A program made the translations under genes and the position numbers. A DNA stretch of 64,000 nucleotides from Spirodela intermedia (taxonomy: Eukaryota > Streptophyta > Magnoliopsida > Alismatales > Araceae), in the NCBI GenBank assembly GCA_902729315.2, contig LR746272.1:12662327-12726326 (forward strand), read 5' to 3'. The notes under the pieces were generated by a model that saw only the letters and a program-made list of their open reading frames with translations, ran no database searches and was not told the origin of the DNA. Shown here in pieces: positions 47,984 to 59,746 of this stretch. The number at the start of each line of letters is the position of its first letter. Position 1 is the stretch's first letter.

Positions 47984-48853
47984 ACTTATCACTAATAACC
48001 ACTAATGATTTGTTTTTTCAAAGTATTATAGTGAAGGGACTTAACAATAATTGAATTTAATTTTTGCGCGTACTAAATAATATCACATCTACGCATGTCA
48101 ATATTTTGATTGATGCAAGTAAAAAAAATTATTTAGTATAAATAAGTTTCATTTAAAGGTAAATAAATGGGTTTACCAATAACTAGCGGATGATCTGATA
48201 GGGCTAAAAATAAGAAAACAATAATTATTGATGAATTTAGTTATTAGAATTCTCAAGCCCATCCCACTAACTATTTATAGGAAATTATTGGGTCAAGTAC
48301 AAATGGATATGACTTGGCCAGGTTAACAATAATCATCTTCTCTCTCTCTCTACTTGAGCAGTCATTGTTTGTCTTTCTCTATTAATCTCAAGAACATAAA
48401 GGCCTCCTCCCCTTGGCAAAACCATATTTGTAGATGATTATTTAAGATAAATAAATGGGTATATTTCCAATAATTTATCTATAATAAAAATAAGCATGCA
48501 TCAACTAATTATCTATAAGCGAAACTAGAACTACAAACGTAGGGCTTGTATTTATTATTAATAAAACTAAAAATGTGTTTTTTCAAAGTATTATAATAAA
48601 CGGACACATCAATAATCATGTTTATTTTGTGGGCATACTAAATAATATAAAAAAAAGCAAATATTTTAGTACAAAAACTTGCATTTAAAGGTAAATAAAT
48701 GGGTTTACCCAATAGTAAGGAGGTGAGCTGCAAGGGATAAGATAAAAAATAATAATAATCAGGATCATTCTCGGGCCCGGGCCGGTGTCTACTTTAATAA
48801 ATATATTATCGGGCTGAGCGTAAAGGGATCCGGCCCGGCCCGGTTGACAATAA
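47200..48853. repeat. ~570-bp tandem triplication upstream of FRS11-like gene
   Basis: Three diverged head-to-tail units lie at about 47200-47709, 47710-48333 and 48334-48853. TGTTTTTTCAAAGTATT recurs at 47431, 48011 and 48575. CTCAAGAAC-like starts lie at about 47261, 47779 and 48387. Each unit opens with a (CT)n tract, contains GAAATAAG-GG-AT and GGGTTTAC-like blocks, and ends in GGCCC/GGCCA-GTTGACAATAA. Unit 2 alone carries a (GA)n expansion. No ORF is conserved among the copies, so the unit is probably non-coding. Confidence 0.85.
47932..47977. repeat. (GA)n microsatellite in tandem unit 2
   Basis: A pure run of about 23 GA dinucleotides sits inside the second ~570-bp unit. It is absent from units 1 and 3 and explains most of that unit's greater length. 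Confidence 0.9.
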
Positions 48854-49835
48854 CTTCGGACCTAGGAGGGGTCCGCTAGATAGCTTCAGGGGGACTCCCA
48901 TCAGCCGTCGCCGGTTCTCTGTCCTCGTGGGCTGGCGCGGGGAAGATTGATATTCCCACCCGCCGTCCGAATACTCTCATCCCTCCTCAGCTCCCCGTCG
49001 CTCCCTCCAAATCCCAGCCACTCTCGCGCGTTCACTTCTCCGCCTCCTCTCTCGCCGGGAGCACAGAGGAGGCGCGCCGGACGGCAGATGTCCGGCGAGG
49101 GAGTCGGTGCTCTCAGCACGCATTTCGCGAGGCTGCCCCTCGTCTGAACCCTAGAGCTGTTAATCCCGGGGTAAACTGCCTTTCCCGGGTGTCAGCTCGC
49201 CTTTGAGTAATATCCTTTTGCTTCCCACGGGTTCCTGTTACCCTTTCCGACTTTCTTTTAGTTATTTCTTTCTTGATCGACATGTGGAAAATGGCGTTTA
49301 TTAGTACTTTGATCATTTATTTCCGGAATTCTGTCGTAATGTTATCTGTTCTGAAAAGCACGATGGGTGTGGCATTTATCGCTCGCACTGCTCTCTAAAA
49401 TCCAGACTGGTACCTTATGAAGATCGCTGTTGGATATACCTTTCTAGGGAAAATGATCGTTCTCCGTACTAACTTGGGAGCTCAATTCTGATAGGTTTCG
49501 ATTATAATGCATTTTCGGAGATCTTTTTTTGAAGGATGGCTAAATGGAACCAGAGCTCGCCAATTTATTCACAACTACTGGCCTTTCAGATGCTGCTGAC
49601 TTAGGTAATCTCAATCTCATCCACGGCATTTGAGTGTCGAGTGACTTCCCTTTTACCTTCTCGAGAATGGCCTGAATCTTTGGATCGCTCGCTCGTTTAT
49701 TGTAGATTGCATGTCCACCTCAAATTCCCGAACAAACATATATAAATGACAAAAACGAAGACATCTTCCAGAGAAGGTGGCTGCTTAATCCGAAGGCGCC
49801 GGTGCCCATGTCAGGATGCACATTGCTATATCAGA
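48854..49835 (+). promoter_or_regulatory. FRS11-like promoter and 5' leader with an upstream ORF
   Basis: GC content rises sharply after the tandem repeats. Positions about 48900-49150 look like a first non-coding exon. A 29-codon upstream ORF begins at ATG 49544 and ends at TGA 49631-49633. A leader intron may split it (donor G|GTAATC at 49605, acceptor TTGTAG ending at 49705). The main ATG is at 49836. Confidence 0.5.
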
Positions 49836-52233
49836 ATGGAAGGGGAAGAGGCAAGTGCAGCACCAGATTCTGGTGGGCCTTCTGAGACAGACCTTCCAGG
49901 ATCACCGCAAGCTCCCTCCGAGATTGCAATGGTTGATGCGATTCCATATGTTGGGCAATCTTTTCGCAGCGACGATGAAGCTGAAGAATTTTATTGCAAT
50001 TTTGCCAGGAAAAATGGCTTCTCAATCAGACGGGAGCGCTCAAAGGGAAACCAGACACACCCTCTGGGTGTGTATAAGAGGGAGCTAGTCTGTCATCGTG
50101 CGGGCTTGAATCTGCCCAGGAAAACAGCAGATTTGAAACGCCAGAGAAATAAGAAATCCTCACGATGCAACTGTGAGGCCCAAATGGTTATAAAGAAGGA
50201 TGTAAAGTCTGGACTCGCACAGTGGGTAGTTGTCCAGTTCAGCAATGTCCATAACCACGAGTTGTTGGATAGCAATGAAGTGAGATACCTTCCTGCCTAC
50301 CGTAACATCTCAGCTGTTGACCGCGAACGCATACTGGCTCTCTCAAAGGCAGGCTGCAATGTCCATCTTATAATGAGGGCGCTTGAATTGGAAAAGGGAG
50401 TAAAGCCTGGTTCATTGACATTTACAGAGAGGGACCTTAGGAATTTCCTTCAGTCGTCCAAGAACCTTAATGAAGAGAATGAAGGAGCAGAGCTTCTGAA
50501 GGTCTGCAAGTCCATGAAAGAGAAGAACCCAGACTTCCGCTATGATTATACACTGGATGAGAGCAACAAGCTCGAGAACATTGCTTGGTCTTATGGGGAG
50601 TCCATTAGTGCATATAAGGTATTTGGAGATGTTGTCGTCTTTGACACATCATATCACCTGTATGCATACAATAGACCCCTTGGTGTCTGGCTTGGTGTAG
50701 ACAACCATGGGAATACGATATTTTTTGGCTGTGTTATCTTGCGTGATGAAACTTCACACTCATATACATGGGCATTGCAGGTCTCCATTCCCCTTCATCA
50801 TGCAATTTTCGTTTATAATGTAATGACATTTTTTTTAAAAGTTAAGTGTCTTGATTCTTGGTTTTGGTCATATTTGTATGTAGTCTTTCATGCACCTTAT
50901 GAATGGAAGGCTGCCTCAGACATTATTCACCGATCTGGACTTGGAACTCACAGATGCTGTACTGCGCGAATGGCCATTCACGAAGCATGTTTTCTCAATA
51001 TGGCATGTTCTGTCCAAGTTCCCCAGTTGGTTCTCAGCTCTTACTTACCGCTATGAAAAGTTCAAGTCCGAGATACATAGATTATATTACTTGGATACAG
51101 TGGAAGAATTTGAGCACAACTGGCAACATATGGTTATGGAATTTGGGCTTATGACAGATAGACACATTAATCTACTTTTCTCTCACAGGGCATCCTGGGC
51201 TTTACCATATTTAAGAGGGTCTTTCTCTGCTGGATTGAATACAATCGGGGTTTCAATGTCAATAACTTCTTTCTTCAAGGAATTTTTGAACTCAAAAACA
51301 CGTCTAAAGGACTTTGTTGAACAGGTACATTCTTCATAACTGTTACACTTTTTATACCATAGAAATCATGAAAAGGAAAATATTTTTGGACACTTGCAGG
51401 TGTGTCTGGCGGTTGATTTCCAAAGTCAAGCAGCAGAAGAGGCAATCATCAGGCAGAAGTTTCAGACTGTAAAGATGAAGACATGCATGCCAATGGAGGA
51501 TAATGCATCAACCATTCTTACTCCTTATGCTTTTTATGTTTTACAAAATGAGATTGTACTGTCTATGCAGTATGCCGTTTTTGAAACAGAGAAGGATAAC
51601 TACCTTGTTCGGCACCATTTGAGAACGGATGGAGGGCAAATAGTGAGGTGGACGCCTCTTGAAGAAGAGGTCCATTGCAGCTGTAAGCAGTTTGAGTGCT
51701 CTGGAGTATTATGTGGGCATGCCATTAGGGTTCTGTCGCTGAAGAACTACTTCTTCCTCCCAGAGAGGTACTTGCCCGTCCGCTGGCGGCTTGAGAGCTC
51801 ACTCTTCCCCAAAAGCAAAGGGAACAATTATCGTTCTCAGTCACTCCGTACCCTCGCTACGATGCTCATCCAAGAATCAACGATGACAAAAGAGAGATTC
51901 AGTTATGCACAGGCGCAGATGAACAAGCTTCTTATGTATGTAAAATGCATGCCAACCATTGATGGAATCGCCTTCACCATGCCCGTCGTTGATTCAACAG
52001 CCAACTGTACTGCTGGAGTTGATTGCATTACAGCAGTGGACTCAGTGCTGAGTGATTGTCAGCCCAACCCCATTGTGAATGCTTCCCAGGCCAATAAGTG
52101 GCGAAAGAGACTAAAGAAGAGGGTTGTCACAAAGGAAGCTTCAGAGGTGGTTGAAACTGTAAATGGAGCTTTGGCAGAGGTGGTTGAGACGGCAAGTGGG
52201 CCTTTGAGGCAAGTTGATAATGAAGGGGACTGA
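49836..52233 (+). CDS. FRS11: FAR1-related sequence (FRS11-like), domesticated MULE transposase
   Basis: FAR1/FHY3-family nuclear DNA-binding protein derived from a Mutator-like transposase. Three exons (49836-50780, 50884-51324, 51400-52233) give 739 residues. The FAR1 DNA-binding domain lies at about residues 40-145 (EEFYCNFARKNGFSIRRERS, LVCHRAG, SRCNCEA and the metal-binding HNHE). A MULE transposase-like core follows (VVFDTSYHL, FFGCVILRDE, PQTLFTDLDLELTDAVLREW, FSIWHVLSKFPSWF). A SWIM zinc finger (CSCKQFECSGVLCGHAIRVL) is at about 550-570. The C-terminus has a duplicated VVET-GxL segment. The first ATG in a good context is at 49836; the frame is open to 49746 but the extra residues are basic and non-family. 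FRS11 is the closest family member I recall; the assignment within the FRS family is less certain than the family itself. Confidence 0.9.
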
Positions 52234-53129
52234 AGTGCAGTTCATTATGTATGGAGGTGGGACAAAGGCCTAAATTAGTGATTTTGATAGATGGGTGTAC
52301 TTGCCTTATGAACACGCATAATCAGGGAGAAGTTTCCTTATTCTCTCTGGGGAGCTTTTTGTATAAGTCTGATATGGGTACAAAGGGGGGTGTGTTTGAG
52401 TCAAGATTATTTTTTTACCTGTTTTCCTGCATTTTTCCTCCACTGTATGATATTTGCCATTTATGGATTATGCTGCACGTTGAATCTCACCATAGTTTCT
52501 GAATACATCAAGGTGGTAGTGACATGATTGAACTCGTAATTACTCTAAGAAACTTATCTTCATTTTGGCCAATGTGTCCAGCGGAATGGTCTGATTCTGC
52601 AAAAGTGTGCCAGGTACTCTTTGAGGTGAGCAGCTACACCCATTGTTCAATCGTGATGTTTTATTGCAAAACTTATGATGAATGATTAAAATGCAGTGAT
52701 GTTTTAACTTGACTCGTTATATATAGCATAATTTTCACGTGCACATATTAAATACTTACTATGACTTCTTAATGTCTAATTTCAGCCATTAAAACCACAC
52801 AATTTCTAGCATATTAGTTGAGAAATAATTTCATCTGGTATTATTTTACATTTATGGAAAATTTATGAAGCTTTTATGATCCATGATTCTTTAAAAAAGT
52901 GTTGATTTTGTTCTTATTCCAACCCTTCTTTGAGTTAAATGTTGGGATAATTTTTTTTTCAAGTAGAATGGGCTGTGTCTTAAGCTGGATGCTTCTCATT
53001 CCTCTCTTTGTCACCAGGCTTCACTTTGGACCAATGTAAAGTTGAGGAGGCTCAGAGTTAGCATGCAGAGGTAGAGCGGAGTGAAATACCGTACTCAAAA
53101 CATATGCTTGTTGAAAGGAAACAATAGAG
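52234..53129 (+). other. FRS11-like 3' untranslated and downstream region
   Basis: This is the source-like version of sequence that reappears, diverged, at 59747-60365, about 60950-61060 and 63288-63560. Landmarks are TTTTGATAGATGGGTGTACT (52280), GGGAGCTTTTTGTATAAGTC and ATTTATGGAAAATTTATG. No separate gene was seen. Confidence 0.6.
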
Positions 53130-53365
53130 AAGGTTTCACATTGAATATTAGGGAAGAGTGGGCTGAACGGTATAAGCACCACTGTCCTTGTGAATAAGAG
53201 GGATATCTTGGAAGAAGAGATATAAGAGTGGAGAGTGGAGAATTCTCTCGAATTAATTCCCACTTACATTGTTTTTTCTTTTTTACAATTTTTTTTTGAT
53301 TTCATTGACCTTTTCCTTTCATTGATCGAGAGTTGATGAGGAGATCATAATAGTAGTATAAGAGC
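53130..53365 (+). mobile_element. Probable decayed LTR end and tRNA-Met primer site
   Basis: TAGTATAAGAGC at 53354-53365 matches the retrotransposon primer-binding site TGGTATCAGAGC (initiator tRNA-Met) at 10 of 12 positions. It directly precedes gag-like sequence. The 200 bp before it (AATAAGAGGGATATCTTGGA, GAGAATTCTCTCGAATTAAT) resemble an LTR 3' part. LTR limits cannot be drawn without a partner LTR. Confidence 0.45.
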
Positions 53366-54020
53366 ATTAAAATCTTAGAAGCATGGGACTAAGAATTGCA
53401 AAAAAATAACTTGAGACATTGGAGACAGATTTAGAAGAGCTCTCTAGAGAATGATTAAAAAGAGAGTACCAATTCATGACCAAAGGTACCAACCTTCATG
53501 CTAACTCCAAATCACATTTCAGATGGAAATTGATAAATAATTATTGGGATTTTCAGAGGAGTCAATTATGAAGAATGGTGTTGAGATGTAAAACATTATT
53601 TTCGGATAAAAAAAATGCAAGAAGAGAAAATAATAGAGGTAATCATCCAACACTTGGATGACGTACCTTTAGAATTATATATCTAGATGGAAGGTTTAAA
53701 TCCATTCAAGAGTTATCAAGATTTCCAATTTCAACTTAACAATCATTTTAGAACTTCAAAAATTTAGAGACACATCAATAGTTTCTTGACATTAAGCAAG
53801 AAGGATCATTATCTGATTATAGAGAAGAATTTGAATGCCTATCCACTTTTCTCCTCAAGGTTTTAGAAGAACTCATGAAGTAGGCATATTTGAAAGGTTT
53901 GCAGTTATAAATTTAGTCCGAGTTCTCCATAACTAAACCAATGGGATCACTTGGAATTATAAACACTTCATTGAAAGCAGGAGAACACTTATGCACATTA
54001 TGTGCAGCATGACATTGCAG
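53366..54020 (+). pseudogene. Ty3/gypsy gag remnant, copy 1
   Basis: Translation over several frames gives capsid-type patterns of plant Ty3/gypsy elements, such as a DGRF-P-QELSRF-like block and GSLSDYREEFECLSTFLLKV followed by LKGL and PMG. There are many stops and frameshifts. No intact gag protein is encoded. Confidence 0.65.
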
Positions 54021-54264
54021 TCTGTCAAAGCAAACAAGAATAGAGACATGTTCAATATTTGGTTACACGCCAAGAATATAATGATTGCTTATGTTAAGAA
54101 GAATTCTTGTATGAAATGATGAGTGAGTGAAGGTCTGATTTTTCCTGTAAGTCAACAATTCAATACAAAGTGAAGAAAATAAGGGTGTAGGCCATATTGT
54201 ACAAGGTAGGTAGAGATAATAAATCCATTTAATAAATACTTTAAATGTTTTTGATCAACTTCTT

Positions 54265-54690
54265 GAGGCAATGTCTATCACCTTAGTATTATCCTTACTT
54301 GATTTCATTAAAATGTTTTTTGTAGAAATAAATGCTTTGAATTATGAAATTAGAGCTGTATTCATGCAAGAGGGCTGACTTATAACTTATTTCACTCAAA
54401 TTTTATCAAGAAATTTGCAAGTTAAATCAGCATATGAGTGAAAATTATAATTTGTCATAATAAATTGTGCAAAAGTGATGACATTATATATTCCACTAAA
54501 GATTTATAATTTGTACTTATTAAAATTATTTAAATTTATTACTTGAACATAAGCTTGTATAAGATCCTTATCATAACTGGCCGGTCAAATTGATGGACTT
54601 GGATTTCAAAAGCAGATTTAAAGAATGGAAGTATAATAAGGTGGTAGATGTTTTGTCTTGCTTTTCAACTATGAAAAGATTATAAGAAAT
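54265..54690 (+). pseudogene. Ty3/gypsy RNase H remnant, copy 1
   Basis: Broken frames read FFVEINALNYEIRAVFMQEG, LITYFTQILSRNLQVKSAYE and NLYLLKLFKFIT, then KYNKVVDVLSCFS. These match the RNase H signature order of Ty3/gypsy pol (acidic strand, SK-L-R, YERE, H-SL, ADALSR). The reverse transcriptase that should precede it is missing, so it was deleted or displaced. Confidence 0.65.
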
Positions 54691-55299
54691 ATCTCTGTCA
54701 CATTTCTAACTAATTGACCTCATTAAGATCAATGAGTAAATATTACAACATCCAAAGTTATCCACAATTATTACTTATCTATCTAAAGATCCTCAATCAC
54801 ATCTAAATTTCTCTCTATAATAGGGAATATCATTGCATAAATAATGATTGTTTTATTCCACTAAAGCATCTATTTTCAACTCTTGAGATTGCAATCATTT
54901 TTCCTAAGAAAATGGTTGGACTTTAAGAGATTATGAGATCAATTTTCTCAAATTGTGAAAAACAATTTATCAACAATTTTTAGAAAAAATGTTCAAATTG
55001 TAAGGAGTCAAGTTGAAGATAAGTACATTGTACCATCTACAGACTAATGTGCAATTAGATATTGTAAAGATATATCTGAGGGCTTAGTTAAGATGTTTTA
55101 CATCAAATAAGCTAAATTCTTAGAGTGAATGATTACATCAAGAAGAATATTACAATACTATACATTCTTCTCTTAAGACAACCACTTTTAATGTGGTTTA
55201 TGGTTGATACCCCCCCATCATCATCCAATATGGCATATAGCGTGACTTCTCTTAAGACAACCACTCTACTATAGCGTGACTTCAAATTTTAATTAGGTA
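54691..55299. other. AT-rich degenerate element DNA between gypsy fragments
   Basis: No protein domain is recognisable here. ACCACTTTTAATG (about 55180) and ACCACTCTACTATAGCG (about 55259) follow a shared CTTCTCTTAAGACA word, a short local duplication. Confidence 0.4.
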
Positions 55300-55960
55300 A
55301 GTATTTTGACGTTTCTTGTTTGGGAGTTGCATATTAGAGGTTTCTCAATATCAAGAAAGAGAGATCTATAGTAGAGTATTGAAAATAATTTGAACAACTA
55401 TACACTTTCTTTCCAAAGATTTTAGAGGATATTATGGGATAGATATATTAGAAGGTGCTAAAATTGAAAATTCAGTACAAACTATCTAATGACTAAACCA
55501 ACTGACTTAATAAATATCATAGATGCCTCATACACTGAACAATACTTGCATACTTTATGAGAAGCATGGTACATAAATTCATCAAAACATGAAAATGGAA
55601 TAATTTATAACAACATATTTGCCGAGAACAATTAGATTGTAATCCTAAGAGAAAATTTATATAGAATGGAGAAATGAGATCAAATTCAGCTCACAAGAAG
55701 CTTCTCAACATGAAAAAATAAAACAAATGGTGAAAACTATCAATATATTTTTAAAAAAGATGAATCCAACTAATTGAGGTAGAGTTACAAGAACACTAAA
55801 AAAATATAAACCTAGACATCCTTGTAAGAAACTACAAATCTTAATAGTTTATTGCAATAAAAGAATCATAGAGGATAATTCAGATTAGGCTACTTTTAAA
55901 GAAAAACTCAAAGAAGAAGGGATGTTATTAACCACTAATATGTCTCTAAATTTAGTGATG
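55300..55960 (+). pseudogene. Ty3/gypsy gag and zinc-knuckle remnant, copy 2
   Basis: A second decayed gag (SIVEY-K-FEQLYTFFPKILED pattern) is followed at about 55800 by KYKPRHPCKKLQILIV, matching the end of the gypsy CCHC zinc knuckle. Stops and shifts throughout. Confidence 0.55.
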
Positions 55961-56590
55961 AAACTTTTTATCAGGGTCAATGAAACTAAAAAGAATTTTG
56001 TAATAATGTGATGCCATAATCATAGTGGATTGTGATACCACACATAATTTATTTATATAAAATGATTAAAATAATTCAAATTATTAGTGATTGAGTCCAT
56101 GAATTATGAGATAACTATAGGAAATAGATATATTTTCAAAGGCTCAAGAAATTACGAAGGAGTAAAGTTACAATTACAAGAGTTTACTATTGTCCAAAAT
56201 TTTCTACTAATCAACTAGGTGTCATATATCTCATACTTGATATGCAATGGCTCAAGTTCATAGGTTAGATGCACTTTGATAGTTATGAAATTCATGATAG
56301 ATGAAAAGTTGAAATTCTAAAATAAGACACAATTCTATCAAAGTCTATCATATCATTGAATGCAATGAAACAATTAATCTAGAAACAACAACTGTTATTT
56401 CTAGAATTAAACAAAATAATAATGAGTTCTCATGAAGATATGAATATATTTTTCAATTTATTATTAGAAAATATCCATCTACATAAATGTCTTCAAAATT
56501 TTCTCACTAGTAACTAAATTGTCTTCAAAATGAAAAAATGATGATGTTTATCCATTATTATTCAAAAGTTGAGCTAGTGAACCTTTGACC
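55961..56590 (+). pseudogene. Ty3/gypsy protease remnant
   Basis: Read across frames this gives patterns of retropepsin and its C-terminal part (IGNRYIFKGSRNYEGVKLQL, QEFTIVQNFL, then a MQWL-like stretch). The catalytic DTG-like site itself is not intact. Confidence 0.5.
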
Positions 56591-57110
56591 ATATTGATAC
56601 TTGCATTATCAAAGGGATGAAATTGAAAGCATAGTCTATGAATTGAGAAAAGTAAGGGTCATTCATCCGTTAGAAAACCCATGTGCCACTCCAACAATTC
56701 TTGTGAGAAAGAAAGATATAAGGTGTCAATTTTGTGTTAATTATCGAGCTAAACAAGATGATAGTGCTAAATCGTTATTCTTTACCCATGGTGAATGAAT
56801 GAATTACATGATATGTCAATACTTTCTAAGTTTAACTTAAAATCTAGCTATTATCAAATATGGATGAAATACAATGACATTTCAAAGACTATGTTCAAAA
56901 TCTACAAAGGCCAATATGAATTTGTGGTTATGTCATTTAGTTTATTTAGTACTCTTTCTATATTTCAATAGTTGAATTTAAATATTTTAACTTTACCTCC
57001 ACTAATTTTTTCTAGTATTTTTTATGATATTCTATTGTATAATTGAAATCAATGCTATCATGAACAACACTTAGCTCAAATCTTCCAAGTATTACTTGTG
57101 AATCTGAAGG
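56591..57110 (+). pseudogene. Ty3/gypsy reverse transcriptase remnant
   Basis: An uninterrupted 65-codon stretch at 56601-56798 reads YQRDEIESIVYELRKVRVIH, then PCATPTILVRKKD and FCVNYRA, the opening of plant gypsy reverse transcriptase. Further frames continue ILSKFNLKSSYYQIWMKYND, GQYEFVVMSF and a degenerate FYDILLY where the YDD-box (FDDILVY) is expected. Clearly inactive. Confidence 0.8.
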
Positions 57111-58330
57111 GGTCAACAACTCATGCATACAATGAGTCTCAATTGGGATCCAAGATGGATATAGATCCTATTCAGCCTAATTTGGACCAAGGAATGACTA
57201 ACCCAAGAAGGGAATTGGGCCTAGACTAGACCCATTTTCAAAAGAAAGGATGGGCCTAAGAGAAAGGAATATCCACCCTTCTTTTTCTCTCTCTATCAAC
57301 TAATTGAGGAGTTGACAGCATGAATCATGGGATTGAAGATGAGCATCTAGCCCTTGATCAAGGATCGAAATTGTAACGAAGATTAGATGACTCCACAAGA
57401 CTTCTATTGGGAGGGTCAAATGTTCAAAGGTAGTCAACTAGAAGGTGCCAACTACCTAGCTTCTATTTGTAACTTCTCTTCTCTTTCTTAACTACCTCTA
57501 AATTTCATCTATAAAAAATATATTTCATGTATTATCAAAAAGAGAAAGTAGTGAAGTAAATGTCAAAGGATTTTTTTTCAATTGTTGGCCCTTTCTTAAA
57601 GGGAGATCATGAGGGTCAATTGCTCTTTACGGAGAGGCCATGATGGTCAATGCCCCATCTTTGGGAAGGTTGTGAGGGTCAACTGTCATTTTCATTTTAC
57701 CCATCCACTCTTCTGATCCATTCATTCAATCTTTCACCACTTTTTGAAATCATTAAAGATTTATCTTGAGGTCAGCAAGCCAACAATTGTGAGATTACAT
57801 TTCTCCATATCAAGGTATCATTGACTTATTTTATTTCAGTGATTTTTACTCTAATTTCAAATCTATCTTGCAAGTTGTCATTGAATGAACCTAAGATAAT
57901 CATAATTCATCTATTTGGTATCTATACACCTTGACCTAGATTTTGATTCAATATTTTAAATAAAGTCAAACACTAATTATTTGATGAATAAGATTCTTTC
58001 TTTCAAAGTTGTATGATTTAAATTAATTACTATCTCCTATGAATTTTGCTTACATCTTTGTGAATTCATTGAGTTGTCTTGATCATAAGTTGTTTAAATC
58101 TTTAATTTAGGTTTTCTCGATAGCATTTCGCATAAGAATCAATCACACATGAATACAAAGAAATATTAGTTTGATTGAAGCACACTGGAATACCTAAAGG
58201 ATTGGATCTCAACAAAAAGAGTCATATTGGATCAAGAGAAAATTTTAATTTTGATAAATTGATTGATTCCTCATAATTTCTGATAATCATTTATTTGTCT
58301 TAATGATTATTATTATTATTTTATGACAGG
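57111..58330. mobile_element. Non-coding insertion splitting the gypsy pol remnant
   Basis: This 1.2-kb stretch has no retroelement protein signature. It separates reverse transcriptase (ending near 57110) from RNase H (starting near 58380), parts that are contiguous in gypsy elements. It contains three GAGGGTCAA-type short repeats at 57600-57690. The identity of the inserted element is unknown. Confidence 0.4.
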
Positions 58331-58650
58331 TTATGCACCAATTACAACATTAATGACCACACTGCTGAAGAAGGATTCATTCATTCAAGATTCAGATGCT
58401 TAAGAAAGTTTCAATTGACTACACGTGGCTATGTTTATTACACCATTGTTGTCTCTCTCAGATTTTTCTAAACCTTTTATATTAGAGATTGAGGCCTTCA
58501 ACTACGAGATTGGAGTTATCTTAATGTACGAGGGCTGACCTGTCACATATTTCAATTAGGTTTTACCAAAGAACCACAAAAAAAATCAACTAATAAATGA
58601 TAATTATTTTTTAATATGATGGTGGTGTAAAGATTGAGGCATTATCTCAT
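58331..58650 (+). pseudogene. Ty3/gypsy RNase H remnant, copy 2
   Basis: Broken frames read FILEIEAFNYEIGVILMYEG, VTYFN-VLPKNHKKNQLI and ND-YFLI, homologous in order to the copy at 54265-54690. It is probably the continuation of the reverse transcriptase at 56591-57110. Confidence 0.6.
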
Positions 58651-58879
58651 ACATTTCCTAAGTGAAGGATGCCTTTTTTTTAATTAAAGGATGAATAATG
58701 AATATACTCAAAGGTCAATGTATCATGTTGGCTTGAATGTCAAGGAAGGCAACAAGTAAATGACTTAAGTTGATCAAATGATGCAAAATTGTGGCTCTTC
58801 TAACATCATGACATCAACATTTATTTATCAGTCGTCATTCTCAGTATTATTTCAAGAGTGATTGGCCATTCCAAATTGG

Positions 58880-59596
58880 GGTCTTTATTGTGAAGTTCCT
58901 AGTACTGACGGCATTTCTTCTCACTCTAACGCTTTGGCAGAAACTGCAAGACTCGCGCATCCGGTTGCCAAGACAGGTGCCGAGTGATAAGCCGGTGCTC
59001 ATGGCATGCTTGATCCTTCATGCGGTTGGATTTCTGGTCATCCTCCTCATACATCCAAAAACCCATCTACATTGGCCTTTTTGACCAGAGATGGATACGA
59101 GTTCATCAAGGCCGAGTAATGGGATCAAAGATTGGGGAGCCAGATTGGAGCAGAACGCAGGTCTGGTGCAAGATTTCTTCCTACTTCCTCAGGTCATCAG
59201 AAACATAGCGTGGCAGATCAACTACAGAGCTCTGACAAAAGCCTACTACATGGGCATAACCTTGTTTAGGCTTCTTCCCCATGTTTACAACTACATCAGA
59301 GCTTCGCTAATGAATGTCCACTCTAAGCGAGTGGAAGGGTTTGTGAACCCTAATTTGGGATGGTATTGCAGAACGCAAGATGTTGTCATAGCATTAGTTG
59401 TACTTTTATTGACAGTCGTGGTCTATTTCCAACAGAGATGCGGCAGCCATGGGGAAGTCAAACAGATGCTGTGGCTGGGCCTTTGCAGGCTTTGGTCTCC
59501 AACATCGGGAGGCTAGTGATAGGGTTGCCTCAGTGCCATCAGAACCCGAGCTTATGGCCGGTGCAATGCAGCCTGATGGGCCAGCTAAAGAACTGA
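58880..59596 (+). pseudogene. DUF2921 membrane-protein C-terminal pseudogene, copy 1
   Basis: This is a fragment of the plant DUF2921 family (large multi-membrane proteins of unknown function). Frame 1 (58890-59084) reads LTLTLWQKLQDSRIRLP and VPSDKPVLMACLILHAVGFL. After a frameshift, 59091-59516 reads GLVQDFFLLPQVIRNIAWQI, YYMGITLFRLLPHVYNYIRA and VVIALVVLLLTVVVYFQQR. A further shift completes the end near 59596. Only about the last 230 codons of the family's length are present, with no start. Short sequence just upstream (58665-58715) reappears downstream of copy 2 at about 63812-63858. Confidence 0.8.
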
Positions 59597-59746
59597 CAGA
59601 CACAGACTAAAGGTTGACTTTTCATGATTTCAAGATGAAACCATTTCCACATCTGTCCTCTCGTGTGCTTTCTGTTTGGTTGTCTCTGAAGAATTTTAGG
59701 TTACTACGCTTGTGTGGTTCTGCATCCCCCCCACCCACCCCCCGAA

